Below are positions 37,674 through 46,574 of a stretch of 64,000 bases of DNA, piece after piece. Made by a program: the position numbers and the translations under genes. Position 1 is the first letter of the stretch. Every line of letters starts with the position of its first letter. The stretch comes from Prochlorococcus marinus str. MIT 9314 (GTDB lineage: Bacteria > Cyanobacteriota > Cyanobacteriia > PCC-6307 > Cyanobiaceae), in contig NZ_JNAO01000010.1 in assembly GCF_000760035.1 (NCBI RefSeq), positions 62,001 through 126,000 on the forward strand, read 5' to 3'. Below the pieces are notes generated by a model that saw only the letters and a program-made list of their open reading frames with translations, did not search any database and was not told the DNA's origin.

Positions 37674-39128
37674 GTGAAAATTGCAATAGTTGGTTCTGGA
37701 TTAGCTGGTCTTACAGCAGCAGTCAATTTAGTTGATGAGGGTCACGAAGTAGAAATTTTCGAGAGCAGATCGTTTTGGGGAGGTAAAGTTGGAAGTTGGG
37801 AAGATAAGGATGGCAACCACATAGAAATGGGTTTACATGTATTTTTTTACAATTATGCAAATCTTTTTAAATTAATGAAAAAAGTGGGAGCTCTAGACAA
37901 TTTACTACCGAAAGATCATACTCATCTATTTATTAATAATGGTGGTAATTTAAAATCTTTAGACTTCAGATTCCCTTTAGGTGCACCATTTAACGGACTT
38001 AAAGCTTTTTTTACCACCGAACAACTTACTTGGGTAGATAAGTTCAGAAATGCCTTAGCTTTAGGGACAAGCCCAATCGTTAGAGGATTGATAGACTATG
38101 AAGGCGCAATGAAAATAATTAGAGATCTAGATAAAATTAGTTTTAAAGAATGGTTTTTAAACCATGGTGGAAGTGAAAAAAGCTTAGAAAGAATGTGGGA
38201 TCCTATCGCATACGCTTTAGGTTTTATTAATTGCAAAGATATTTCAGCAAGATGCATGCTAACTATATTTATGATGTTTGCTTCAAAAACAGAAGCCTCA
38301 AAACTTAATCTTTTAAAAGGTTCTCCGCATAAGTGGTTAACTCAACCTATTGTCGACTACATCACAAACAAAGGAGCAAAAATACATCTAAACCATAAGG
38401 TAGAAGAAATCATTTATGAAAAGGAATCTTCCTCCTATTCAGTAAATCAATTAAAAATATCTTCTCCTGCAGGAATTAAGGCAGTGTTTGCAGATAAATT
38501 TCTAGCTGCCTGTGATGTTCCTGGAATAAAAAAAATAATTCCAAAAGAATGGTATCAATTTAAAGAGTTTGAAGGTTTAAAAAAACTTAGAGCTGTAGCT
38601 GTTGCCACAATCCAATTAAGATATAACGGTTGGGTTACTGAATTAGAAAAAGATAATACTGGAAACGAACCAATTGGACTAAATAACCTTCTTTATTCTG
38701 CTGATGCCTCTTTCAGTTGTTTTGCTGATTTAGCACTAGCAAGTCCAGCAGACTATAGAAAAAAAGATATGGGATCGCTTCTCCAATGTGTTTTGACTCC
38801 TGGCGATAGATGGATGGGAAGATCCACAGAAAGAATTACAAAAGAAATAGATAAAGAGGTGCGCCGTCTATTCCCATCCTCAAAAAACCTTAAATTGCTT
38901 TGGAGTAACGTGGTACAAATTCCACAATCACTCTATAGAGAAGCTCCCGGTATGGAACCTTTCAGACCTGATCAAAAAACATCTATATCTAATTTCTTCA
39001 TGGCTGGTAGTTATACAAAACAAGATTATATAGACTCTATGGAGGGAGCTACAATGAGTGGTCATTTAGCTGCTGCCGCAATTTTAGAGAAGAAAGCCGA
39101 ATTAGCAAAAAATCTTGCAGTAAGTTAA
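37674..39128 (+). CDS. crtQ: Zeta-carotene desaturase
   Basis: This 484-residue FAD enzyme converts 9,9'-di-cis-zeta-carotene to prolycopene. It is a CrtQ/ZDS-type paralogue of the crtP product at 13.5 kb. It has the dinucleotide fold [12 protein letters not shown] near 5-16, [16 protein letters not shown] near 55-70 and the C-terminal FAD contact [19 protein letters not shown] near 440-460. The start is GTG at 37674. An SRPBCC gene follows 3 bases later. Confidence 0.95.
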   Translation: MKIAIVGSGLAGLTAAVNLVDEGHEVEIFESRSFWGGKVGSWEDKDGNHIEMGLHVFFYNYANLFKLMKKVGALDNLLPKDHTHLFINNGGNLKSLDFRFPLGAPFNGLKAFFTTEQLTWVDKFRNALALGTSPIVRGLIDYEGAMKIIRDLDKISFKEWFLNHGGSEKSLERMWDPIAYALGFINCKDISARCMLTIFMMFASKTEASKLNLLKGSPHKWLTQPIVDYITNKGAKIHLNHKVEEIIYEKESSSYSVNQLKISSPAGIKAVFADKFLAACDVPGIKKIIPKEWYQFKEFEGLKKLRAVAVATIQLRYNGWVTELEKDNTGNEPIGLNNLLYSADASFSCFADLALASPADYRKKDMGSLLQCVLTPGDRWMGRSTERITKEIDKEVRRLFPSSKNLKLLWSNVVQIPQSLYREAPGMEPFRPDQKTSISNFFMAGSYTKQDYIDSMEGATMSGHLAAAAILEKKAELAKNLAVS

Positions 39129-39131
39129 TTC

Positions 39132-39602
39132 ATGGGTACTTGGCTCAAACATGACGTAATAACAGTTGTTAATGCGCCTCTTGAAAATGTATGGGATACA
39201 TGGAGTGATTTAGACTCAATGTCACTTTGGATGAGCTGGATTGAATCTGTCAAAACAGTTGACGAAGAAACTAATACGTTACCAGATTTAACAGAATGGA
39301 CTTTAGCAGCAAATGGCTTTAGGTTTAAATGGAAAGCTCAAATTACAGAAAGGGTTGAAAAAAGCAAACTTAAATGGAAATCAATAGGAGGTTTACCAAC
39401 TGAGGGATCAGTAGTTTTCGAAAGTAAAACTGATCAAATCACAACGGTTAATTTAGCCATAACTTATGAACTACCAAAAATGATTGCTCGGTTTATGGAA
39501 GAAAATATTTTAGGAAAAATGGTTACAAACGAATTACAGGCCAATATCGATAGGTTCAAAGATTTAGTTGAAAAGAACTATACAAAAAATTTTTCTAATT
39601 AA
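39132..39602 (+). CDS. SRPBCC (START-like) family protein
   Basis: This 156-residue protein fits the polyketide cyclase/dehydrase-like SRPBCC fold. It has a beta strand with VVNAPLENVWDTWSDLDSMSLWMSWI, then alternating strands and a long C-terminal helix. Such proteins bind hydrophobic ligands. It begins three bases after crtQ, so a role around carotenoids or lipids is an attractive inference. Its end overlaps convergent hemD by eight bases. Confidence 0.82.
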   Translation: MGTWLKHDVITVVNAPLENVWDTWSDLDSMSLWMSWIESVKTVDEETNTLPDLTEWTLAANGFRFKWKAQITERVEKSKLKWKSIGGLPTEGSVVFESKTDQITTVNLAITYELPKMIARFMEENILGKMVTNELQANIDRFKDLVEKNYTKNFSN

Positions 39603-40407
39603 AAATATTAATTGCTACTTCTAGTAGTCCTTCAAAAGTATATTTTTGTGCCTGACTATCAACTCTTCCAAAAACCTCGTTACATATTTTTGTTGTCTGA
39701 GGTCCAATAGTTAATAACTTAATTTGATCAAAATATTCTAACCATTTTTTACCAAGTTTTTTTTCTAGTAAAAAAGCAGCATTTACTACGGTCTTACCGC
39801 TTGAGAAAATAATTGCATCGACTTTTCGATTAGAAATAATATTAATTGTTTCTTCCGGAATTGATTCAGGACATCTAGTTTCATATGCAGCAACCTCAAA
39901 TACACGAGAACCAGCCTTTCTAAATTGATCTGCAATTAAATCCCTACCACCTGTTTGAACTCTTGGTATAAAAACTCGAAGTCCATAACCAGATACTGGG
40001 AAATTATCAATTAAACTTTCAGCAACAAATTCTGGAGGTATAAAATCAGCCTTAATCCCAAAATCATCAAGAGTTTTTGAGGTTTTTTCTCCGACTACGG
40101 CGATTTTTGTTTTTTTAGAACATTCTTTTAATGAACTATTAAAGTATCTCAGTCTTTTATCCACAAATTTGATCCCATTACTACTGGAAAAAATAATCCA
40201 ATGAAAATCATTTATTTGATTTAATGCTTCGTCAAGAGGATTCAAATCATCAGGATCAGCAATACTTATTGCAGGTAAATCAAATACATTAGCGCCCTTG
40301 CTTATGAATATCTTTTTTATATCCAAAATCCCTTCTTTTGATCGAGTAATAATTATATTTCTTTGATCAAGGGGTAGATCAACTTTTGGCATCCTTGTCC
40401 TCAACAT
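39595..40407 (-). CDS. hemD: Uroporphyrinogen-III synthase
   Basis: This 270-residue protein shows the two-lobed HemD pattern: RNIIITRSKEG near residue 16, IIFSSSNGIKF near 70, VVGEKTSKTL near 100, and a second-lobe IIFSSGKTVVNA near 200. HemD closes the first macrocycle for heme and chlorophyll. The overlap with rbfA (29 bases) suggests that the true start could be the second Met at 40392. Confidence 0.85.
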   Translation of the reverse strand: MLRTRMPKVDLPLDQRNIIITRSKEGILDIKKIFISKGANVFDLPAISIADPDDLNPLDEALNQINDFHWIIFSSSNGIKFVDKRLRYFNSSLKECSKKTKIAVVGEKTSKTLDDFGIKADFIPPEFVAESLIDNFPVSGYGLRVFIPRVQTGGRDLIADQFRKAGSRVFEVAAYETRCPESIPEETINIISNRKVDAIIFSSGKTVVNAAFLLEKKLGKKWLEYFDQIKLLTIGPQTTKICNEVFGRVDSQAQKYTFEGLLEVAINIFN

Positions 40408-40771
40408 TATGATATTGATTTTTATTTTTTAATTCATCGAGAAGTTTCAAGACTGATAATCCTTTATCAAGAACAACATCGTCTTTAAAAATTATCTCTG
40501 GAACTCTTCTCATCTCAATTCTTTTTCCTAAACTATGCCTTATAAAGCTTTTAGCAGTATTCAAGTTTTCAACAATCTCTTTCCTCACTTTCTCTTGAGC
40601 AGTTGAAGTTATGTAAATTTTACAGTGTTGCAAATCACCTGATAAATCAATCTTAGAAATATTGACGAAATGATCTCTAATAAGATCATTTTCTAAATCA
40701 TTCTGCAAAATAAGGGTTATTTCTTTCTTCAAAAGAGAAGAAACTTTTGCAAGACGGTAATTATTTGGCAT
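40379..40771 (-). CDS. rbfA: Ribosome-binding factor A
   Basis: This 130-residue KH-type protein helps 30S maturation. It has RLAKVSSLLKKEITLILQ near 6-23, ISKIDLSGDLQHCKIYIT near 40, and RRVPEIIFKDD near 80. Its start shares one base with the stop of the small DUF751 gene, and its end overlaps hemD, so the three are probably one operon. Confidence 0.93.
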   Translation of the reverse strand: MPNNYRLAKVSSLLKKEITLILQNDLENDLIRDHFVNISKIDLSGDLQHCKIYITSTAQEKVRKEIVENLNTAKSFIRHSLGKRIEMRRVPEIIFKDDVVLDKGLSVLKLLDELKNKNQYHNVEDKDAKS

Positions 40772-40989
40772 TATGATTGTAAATTTATTGGGTTTGTCAT
40801 CGCTTGCAAGACAAAGTAAACAGTTATGAAAGCACTTAAGACAGAAGATATCAATCCCACTATCGTGAGAGGATTTGATCTATTCTTGAATAAAGGTTCA
40901 AGCAAAGCAACAAGTCCCCCAACAATGATAGATATCAAATACTTTGGATATCTCGCAACATTTGAGAAAAATTCGCCCATCAGCTCCAC
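40771..40989 (-). CDS. DUF751 family small membrane protein
   Basis: This 72-residue protein with two membrane helices matches the cyanobacterial/plastid DUF751 pattern: FFSNVARYPKYLISIIVGG near 7-25, then LEPLFK and a second helix. Function is unknown. It is the first gene of the DUF751-rbfA-hemD run. The ATG is at 40989; a start at the second Met (residue 4) is also possible. Confidence 0.85.
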   Translation of the reverse strand: MELMGEFFSNVARYPKYLISIIVGGLVALLEPLFKNRSNPLTIVGLISSVLSAFITVYFVLQAMTNPINLQS

Positions 40990-41034
40990 AAATAGATTAA
41001 TTTTTTAGCTAAGTTTTAACAAACATTAAACAGC

Positions 41035-41760
41035 ATGATTACATTATATCAATTTAGGCATAGTGCTTTTTGTTTAAAAACAAGAATGGCTCTTCATGCA
41101 AAAAAACTACAATATCGAGTTGAAGAAGTAACACCTGGTATAGGCCAATTTGAAATCTTTAAATTATCAGGTCAAAAACAAGTACCTGTAATAGTCGATA
41201 GTAATGATCAAGTTATTAATGACTCTTCAACTATTTGCGAATATATAGATAAAAAAAATAATAACAATCCACTTTTTCCTGAGGACCCAATATTATTTGC
41301 ACAATGCAAAATAATTGAAGACTGGGCAGATACTACAATGGCTTCGACTTGTAGAAAAGCTTTAATAAAATCTGCAATAGAAAATCCACAGCTAAGAACC
41401 GCATTACTTCCAAATGAAATACCTTCTTCAGTTAAAAGTATTGTTGATAAATTACCATTTGAAAATCTTAGTAAAATTTCTAATGTAGTTTTGTCTTCTA
41501 AAGATAGTTTAGAACTCCAAAAATTACTGGAAGCTTTATCAAAATCCTTAATCAACAAGAAATATTTAGTTGGGGATAGTTTATCAATTGCAGATATTTC
41601 AATTGCTGCTCAATTATCCCTTCTTAAATTTCCTAAGTCTGCAGGACCAATTCTTTCAGGAGAGGGGAGCCAAGAATACATAAACAACCCTTATTTAGAA
41701 AATCTTTTCATTTGGAGGAACAACTTAGAAGAATATCTTTTTAGTGCTAACTCTCAATAA
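41035..41760 (+). CDS. Glutathione S-transferase family protein
   Basis: This 241-residue protein has an N-terminal thioredoxin fold (ITLYQFRHSAFCLKTRMALH at 2-21, with QVPVIVDSN and the DSSTICEYI segment) and an all-helical C-terminal domain. GST relatives detoxify or reduce electrophiles with glutathione. The Cys (C13) could be catalytic. It overlaps the convergent lumenal-type gene by 14 bases. Confidence 0.85.
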   Translation: MITLYQFRHSAFCLKTRMALHAKKLQYRVEEVTPGIGQFEIFKLSGQKQVPVIVDSNDQVINDSSTICEYIDKKNNNNPLFPEDPILFAQCKIIEDWADTTMASTCRKALIKSAIENPQLRTALLPNEIPSSVKSIVDKLPFENLSKISNVVLSSKDSLELQKLLEALSKSLINKKYLVGDSLSIADISIAAQLSLLKFPKSAGPILSGEGSQEYINNPYLENLFIWRNNLEEYLFSANSQ

Positions 41761-42454
41761 ATTCAAAGGTCAATTTATATTTATTTGTTTTTATAGCATG
41801 AATAGAAGGATCGCCAACTTTTGAACCATAAGAAGCAACATATTGCACTCCGCAAATCGATGGTTTGATTGAATTATCAACTTCCAATATTTCTTCGGAA
41901 CATTTTTGAAATTTACTGATGGTCTCTACCTGATTAATCCTTGAAGCACCTGGCTTATGTGCATTTTGTATAACTAGCTCATCTGCGAAAAAAATATCAT
42001 CATCTTGGATCTGATTTCTTCCTGTTATTCTTGAATCGATATAAAAATCATCTTTTAAATAAGTAATTTGATTATTAATAGATTGAGGATCATTTACAAC
42101 CTTGATTAAGGTATCACCAAATATTGCTTTTCCAATAGATTCAGAATTTTTTGCACGATTACCAACAACTAAATCTGAATCATTCTTAAAGAAATTTACT
42201 TTATAAATAACTGGCTCTTCTGAATCATTAATAATATCTTGAGAAGTAACAAGCCAATTCCCCTCGAACCATTTAGGATAAATTAAATCCTCAGAAGTAT
42301 CCGACAATTTAAAATTTGGTAAATATAATTCTGGCCATTGATTTACACGATTTTCCAAAAACTCTCGTACATTAGAATCTACAAAAGCAAAAGAACTTTC
42401 TAAAAAAATTCCTTGAAAAATCAAGCAAAGAATTAATCCAAGAAGAATCTTCAT
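41747..42454 (-). CDS. Secreted/lumenal conserved protein (DUF6816-like)
   Basis: This 235-residue protein has a clear signal peptide (residues 1-22, a basic start followed by LLGLILCLIFQGIFL, probable cut after SSFAF). The mature part is a beta-rich domain with the stretch LPNFKLSDTSEDLIYPKWFEGNW, resembling thylakoid-lumen proteins of plants. Function is unknown. Its start codon is separated by a single base from the start codon of the divergent CRR7-like gene. Confidence 0.75.
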   Translation of the reverse strand: MKILLGLILCLIFQGIFLESSFAFVDSNVREFLENRVNQWPELYLPNFKLSDTSEDLIYPKWFEGNWLVTSQDIINDSEEPVIYKVNFFKNDSDLVVGNRAKNSESIGKAIFGDTLIKVVNDPQSINNQITYLKDDFYIDSRITGRNQIQDDDIFFADELVIQNAHKPGASRINQVETISKFQKCSEEILEVDNSIKPSICGVQYVASYGSKVGDPSIHAIKTNKYKLTFEFIES

Positions 42455-42455
42455 T

Positions 42456-42713
42456 ATGTCAAATCCACTAATAAGAGCATCAGATCATTATGTATTATTA
42501 GAGCCAGATTCAAAAGAAAAAATTGTATCAAAGCAAGAAGCAATTTTATGGTTGAAGAATTGGCTCAGTAAGACAGAAACACAAACAATATATCAAAATA
42601 TAGAAGATCCTGATCAGGAATTTTTTGAAGAATTATTAGAAAGTACTTATGAATTAGAAATAAAATTAGGATACGTCATCAAATGGTTTGCAGTAAGAAT
42701 TGAACCAGATTAA
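42456..42713 (+). CDS. CRR7-like protein (chlororespiratory reduction 7)
   Basis: This 85-residue protein has the CRR7 pattern: DHYVLLEPDSKE near 10-21, an acidic middle, and the C-terminal TYELEIKLGYVIKWFAVRIEPD. In plants, CRR7 is needed for assembly or stability of NDH. I call it by similarity of these segments. It is divergent from the lumenal protein with a one-base gap and overlaps convergent aroK by four bases at its stop. Confidence 0.75.
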   Translation: MSNPLIRASDHYVLLEPDSKEKIVSKQEAILWLKNWLSKTETQTIYQNIEDPDQEFFEELLESTYELEIKLGYVIKWFAVRIEPD

Positions 42714-43267
42714 CTAATTATTTCTTTATGAATTGCATTAATTATTTTCATAGCGACTTCTTCAATATTTTCCCTTTTTACTTTAATTCTTAAATCTGCT
42801 TGAGAATACAAATTTTCTCTAGATTGAAAAATGCTCATATATAAATCATTTAGATTCTTTCCCTGAAGAAGTGGTCTATTTTCAATTTCATTTTTCAATC
42901 TTTCAATTGCTATATCTTTGTCGAGATCTATCCAAGCAATTATTCCCTGCCTTAAGATTCCCCAGTTTTCCGATTTGGTTACTATTCCTCCTCCAGTAGA
43001 GATTACTAATGAAGGAATTTTGATAGTTTCCTTTAGGCAGCTTGCTTCTAATTCACGGAAATTATTTTCTCCTTCATCATTAAAAATTTGATTAATAGAT
43101 TTTTTTGCCAATTTCTCTATTAACGAATCTAAATCAATATATTTATACTTCAATAATTCAGCCAGCTTCAAACCAGTTTGTGACTTACCAGAACCCATCA
43201 TTCCTATTAAAAATATGCTTCTACCCTTTAAAGTATGAACTGTTTTTTTGATAATGAATTGTTCCAT
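42710..43267 (-). CDS. aroK: Shikimate kinase
   Basis: This 185-residue P-loop kinase phosphorylates shikimate in the aromatic amino acid pathway. The P-loop is GMMGSGKSQTG near 22-32, DLDSLIE gives the shikimate contact near 45, and ISTGGGIV lies near 89-96. An Arg-containing LID segment (ENRPLLQGKN) is present. It is divergent from the PTPS gene. Confidence 0.94.
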   Translation of the reverse strand: MEQFIIKKTVHTLKGRSIFLIGMMGSGKSQTGLKLAELLKYKYIDLDSLIEKLAKKSINQIFNDEGENNFRELEASCLKETIKIPSLVISTGGGIVTKSENWGILRQGIIAWIDLDKDIAIERLKNEIENRPLLQGKNLNDLYMSIFQSRENLYSQADLRIKVKRENIEEVAMKIINAIHKEIIS

Positions 43268-43317
43268 AAAGACAAAAGCGTATTTAAAACCTTAAGATAG
43301 TATTATCGCAGAAAGTT

Positions 43318-44244
43318 ATGACTTCTACACAATCCAAACCATTACATGGAAAAGGACGTGAATGCGTCATAACTCGACGTGCCTGCTTTAGTTCTAGTCA
43401 CCGTTATTGGCTTCCTGAAAAAACCCCAGAAGAAAATTTATCTCTTTTTGGAAATTGCAGTATTGCACCAGGTCATGGTCATAATTATGAACTTATTGTT
43501 TCAATGGGTGGAGAACTAGACTCTGATGGAATGGTACTTAATCTCTCTGATGTGAAACACTCCATTAAAGATAAGGTTACTGGACAATTAGATTTTCGTT
43601 TTTTAAATGACGTCTGGCCTGAATTTAATGTTAGTAATCAAGAAGGTATACTTCCAACAACTGAAGCATTAGTAAAGGTTATTTGGAGTCGTCTAAAGGA
43701 TGATTTACCTCTTACAAGTCTAAGGCTTTATGAAAACCCAAATTTATGGGCAGATTATTATGGAAAAAACATGGAAGCATTTTTAACAGTACAAACTCAT
43801 TTTGCGGCTGCTCATAGACTTGCAAAAGAAGAGATTTCCTTTGATGAAAATAAAAAAATCTATGGGAAATGTGCCAGAGTTAATGGACATGGTCATAACT
43901 ATCTTGTCGATATAACTATAAAAGGAGACATTGATAAAAGAACGGGAATGGTTTGCGACTTATCTGCGCTCCAAGAGATAATTAATGATTTGGTTGTTGA
44001 ACAATTAGATCATACTTTTCTAAATAAAGACATCGAATTTTTCCAGAATTGTGTTCCAACTGCTGAAAATATAGCTTTATATATTTCTGATATTCTTAAA
44101 AATCCAATACTTGAACTTGGTGCAACATTACACAAAATAAGACTCCAAGAGAGCCCAAATAATGCAGCAGAAATTTATGTTGATCAAAAGCTAACTAATT
44201 CATTGAAGTTGAAACTTGCAAATAGTTTAGTCTCACAAACTTGA
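43318..44244 (+). CDS. Tandem 6-pyruvoyl-tetrahydropterin synthase-like protein
   Basis: This 308-residue protein is two PTPS domains in a row (about 15-150 and 155-295). Both have the zinc His set (H28, H53, H55 and H166, H191, H193) and the PTPS-type Cys (C47 and C185, spaced C-x5-HGH, unlike the C-x3-HGH of QueD). The second domain keeps D231-H232. The first domain has L91-D92-F93, so the catalytic His is Phe. Domain 1 is therefore probably not active in the usual way. The stop overlaps the next gene's TTG start, coupling it to a RibD-C reductase. Confidence 0.9.
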   Translation: MTSTQSKPLHGKGRECVITRRACFSSSHRYWLPEKTPEENLSLFGNCSIAPGHGHNYELIVSMGGELDSDGMVLNLSDVKHSIKDKVTGQLDFRFLNDVWPEFNVSNQEGILPTTEALVKVIWSRLKDDLPLTSLRLYENPNLWADYYGKNMEAFLTVQTHFAAAHRLAKEEISFDENKKIYGKCARVNGHGHNYLVDITIKGDIDKRTGMVCDLSALQEIINDLVVEQLDHTFLNKDIEFFQNCVPTAENIALYISDILKNPILELGATLHKIRLQESPNNAAEIYVDQKLTNSLKLKLANSLVSQT

Positions 44245-44891
44245 GTATCCCAAGAGTAATAATTGTTATAGCATCTAGTATTGATGGGAGAATTGCATTT
44301 CCTGGAGGTGGAGAATCGCATCTTGGAAGCGAAGAAGATAAAAAAATGTTGAATCAACACTTATCAATGGTTGACGCCACCATTTTTGGTTTAGGTACTT
44401 TATTAGCTCATCAATCAACTTACCTAATTAAAAATCTCAATGGTAATGACGAAGTAACAATATCAAATAAACAACCAATTTCCATAGTTGCTTCAAATAG
44501 CAAAAAATTTAACAGTAATTGGGAATACTTTCGTCAACCAATTAGAAGATGGCTAATTAGCTCAAGTAGGGTTGATAATTCGTCGAATAATGACTTCGAG
44601 AAACAACTCTTTTTCGAAGATTCATGGAGTAAAACTTTAATTTCACTTAAAAAACAAGGGATAAATGATCTAGCTCTTTTAGGAGGTGCAAAACTTATAA
44701 ATTCATTTATAAAAGAGGATCTAATAACAGATATAAAAATTACAATAATTCCACAAATTATTGGAGGTAAATATACATGGATCCCTCCAAAAGAAACAAA
44801 TGAGATTTTTAATCTCAAAAGACTATGGGAAATAAAATCAATTAAAAATTTAATGAATAATGAAATCCATATTCATTACAAAAAAATTTGA
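44241..44891 (+). CDS. RibD C-terminal-like reductase (DHFR superfamily)
   Basis: This 216-residue protein matches the RibD_C/DHFR-like reductase fold: IIVIASSIDGRIAF near 7-20, MVDATIFGLGTLLAHQSTYL near 44-63, and DLALLGGAKLINSFI near 150-165. There is no deaminase domain. It may act on a pyrimidine or pterin substrate. The TTG start lies within the PTPS stop (44241-44244), so it is translationally coupled to PTPS. A pterin role is inferred from that coupling. Confidence 0.82.
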   Translation: MSIPRVIIVIASSIDGRIAFPGGGESHLGSEEDKKMLNQHLSMVDATIFGLGTLLAHQSTYLIKNLNGNDEVTISNKQPISIVASNSKKFNSNWEYFRQPIRRWLISSSRVDNSSNNDFEKQLFFEDSWSKTLISLKKQGINDLALLGGAKLINSFIKEDLITDIKITIIPQIIGGKYTWIPPKETNEIFNLKRLWEIKSIKNLMNNEIHIHYKKI

Positions 44892-44908
44892 ATAAGATTT
44901 AATAATAA

Positions 44909-46063
44909 ATGAACCAAAAAATACATAAAGTTGAAGTCAAATTGTCAATCAAGGAAATCTCCAAGGAGATATGGAATGAATTAACAATTGAAATCAATAA
45001 TCCATTCTATGAATGGACTTGGCTTAAAAACCTTGAAATATCAAAGAGTGTCTCAAGAGAAACTGGTTGGCAACCTCTATATTTTGTTGCTTATAAAAAT
45101 GAAGAAATAATAGGAATTGCTCCACTTTTTTTAAAAAATCATAGCTATGGAGAATTCATTTTTGATCAATCATTTGCAAGATTGGCTCAAGAGCTGAATT
45201 TAAATTATTACCCTAAATTAATTGGAATGAGTCCTTATAGTCCTGTAAATGGATATCAATTTCTTTATAAAAAAAATGAAGATAAGAAAGAAATTACAAA
45301 TTTACTCATAAACCATATCGAAAGCTTTGCGATTACAAACAAAATTTTAAGTTGTAATTTTTTATACATTGACGAAAGCTGGGGTAACCATCTTAAATCT
45401 TTGGGATACCATAAATGGATAAATTCCAGCAGTGAATGGAGGAGAAATGGAGAAAAGACGTTTGATGATTTTCTTTGTAGATTTAACTCTAATCAGAGAA
45501 AAAATATCAAAAAAGAGAGGAAATCAATTACTAAACAAGATATAAAAGTAGAAATTTTTAATGAAGATGATATCAACCAAGAAATCCTAAAAAAAATGCA
45601 TAATTTTTATGAACAGCATTGTTCTAGGTGGGGAGTTTGGGGAAGTAAATATCTAACATCTACATTTTTCGACAAAATTGTTGCTAATAAAAAAAATATT
45701 TTACTTTTTAGCGCATCAAAAAATGATTCAAAGGATATTTTGGCTATGTCGATGTGCGTTAAAAATAAAAACAACTTATGGGGTAGATATTGGGGTAGTC
45801 AAGAAGAGATATCTAATTTACATTTTGAATTATGCTACTACCAGCCAATTGAATGGGCAATAAAAAATAGTATCCATTTTTTTGATCCTGGAGCGGGTGG
45901 TAAACATAAAAGGCGGAGAGGGTTTTTTGCAAAAAGCACCATTAGCTTGCATAAGTGGTTTGACAAAAATATGGAAAATATAATTTATCCTTGGCTAAAT
46001 GAAGTTAATAAGCAAACTGAGAATGAAATTGAATTTGAGAATAAATCTATACCCTTTAAATAA
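44909..46063 (+). CDS. FemAB/GNAT-like acyltransferase (DUF482, COG3146 type)
   Basis: This 384-residue protein has the DUF482 layout: NPFYEWTWLKNLEIS near 31-45, SPYSPVNGYQFL near 113, RFNSNQRKNIKKERK near 193, and FFDPGAGGKHKRRRGF near 328-343. The family is related to FemAB peptidoglycan transferases, but its substrate is unknown. It lies 17 bases after the RibD-C-like gene and may share a transcript. Confidence 0.85.
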   Translation: MNQKIHKVEVKLSIKEISKEIWNELTIEINNPFYEWTWLKNLEISKSVSRETGWQPLYFVAYKNEEIIGIAPLFLKNHSYGEFIFDQSFARLAQELNLNYYPKLIGMSPYSPVNGYQFLYKKNEDKKEITNLLINHIESFAITNKILSCNFLYIDESWGNHLKSLGYHKWINSSSEWRRNGEKTFDDFLCRFNSNQRKNIKKERKSITKQDIKVEIFNEDDINQEILKKMHNFYEQHCSRWGVWGSKYLTSTFFDKIVANKKNILLFSASKNDSKDILAMSMCVKNKNNLWGRYWGSQEEISNLHFELCYYQPIEWAIKNSIHFFDPGAGGKHKRRRGFFAKSTISLHKWFDKNMENIIYPWLNEVNKQTENEIEFENKSIPFK

Positions 46064-46123
46064 AAAATTATTTGGCTTTTCTAAAGATTATATTAGTAAT
46101 ATAGTTTTTATTAACTTCTAATA

Positions 46124-46510
46124 ATGGATTCTAGTAAAAGTTTAGATGAAAAAATAAAGATTGATAATAATCTATCCAACCGATATATAGATTTAGATCC
46201 AAACGGTTATTTTATTATAAAAGTAGATTTAGAAGAAAATAAAATAGTTTTAGAGCACTTTTTAAATAACATCGATGAAGAAGGCTATGCTCTTGACCCA
46301 GAAACAAATGAACCAATTAAATGCGACTCTCAAAATAAAAGAGTTAGTAATGAAGTTTTTAAAGGTATTAGTGCTAAACAACTTGGAATATTAATTACTG
46401 AAGAAAGAAATGACTTAATAACCAGATTCGATCATGCTCTATATCTAGGCCGGGAACTACAAAAAGCAGAAGAATGTTTATACAAAAAATTACCATATAT
46501 CCAAGATTAA
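46124..46510 (+). CDS. DUF4346-like protein
   Basis: This 128-residue soluble protein has LDPNGYFIIKVDLEENKIVLEHF near 24-46, a middle LDPETNEPI, and the end FDHALYLGRELQKAEECLYK. This pattern is what I recall for cyanobacterial DUF4346, a domain also found in proteins related to dihydropteroate and methanopterin enzymes. Function is unknown. It follows the FemAB-like gene by 60 bases and precedes petL. Confidence 0.65.
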   Translation: MDSSKSLDEKIKIDNNLSNRYIDLDPNGYFIIKVDLEENKIVLEHFLNNIDEEGYALDPETNEPIKCDSQNKRVSNEVFKGISAKQLGILITEERNDLITRFDHALYLGRELQKAEECLYKKLPYIQD

Positions 46511-46574
46511 GAAATTAAACGAAAAAATCTAATCTTTTCATCTGATGTTAAATTAAATAGAAATAAAAAAAATA

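Noticed and set aside
40826-41008. 60-codon frame opposite DUF751
   Set aside because: Antisense shadow of a conserved family gene; no independent support.
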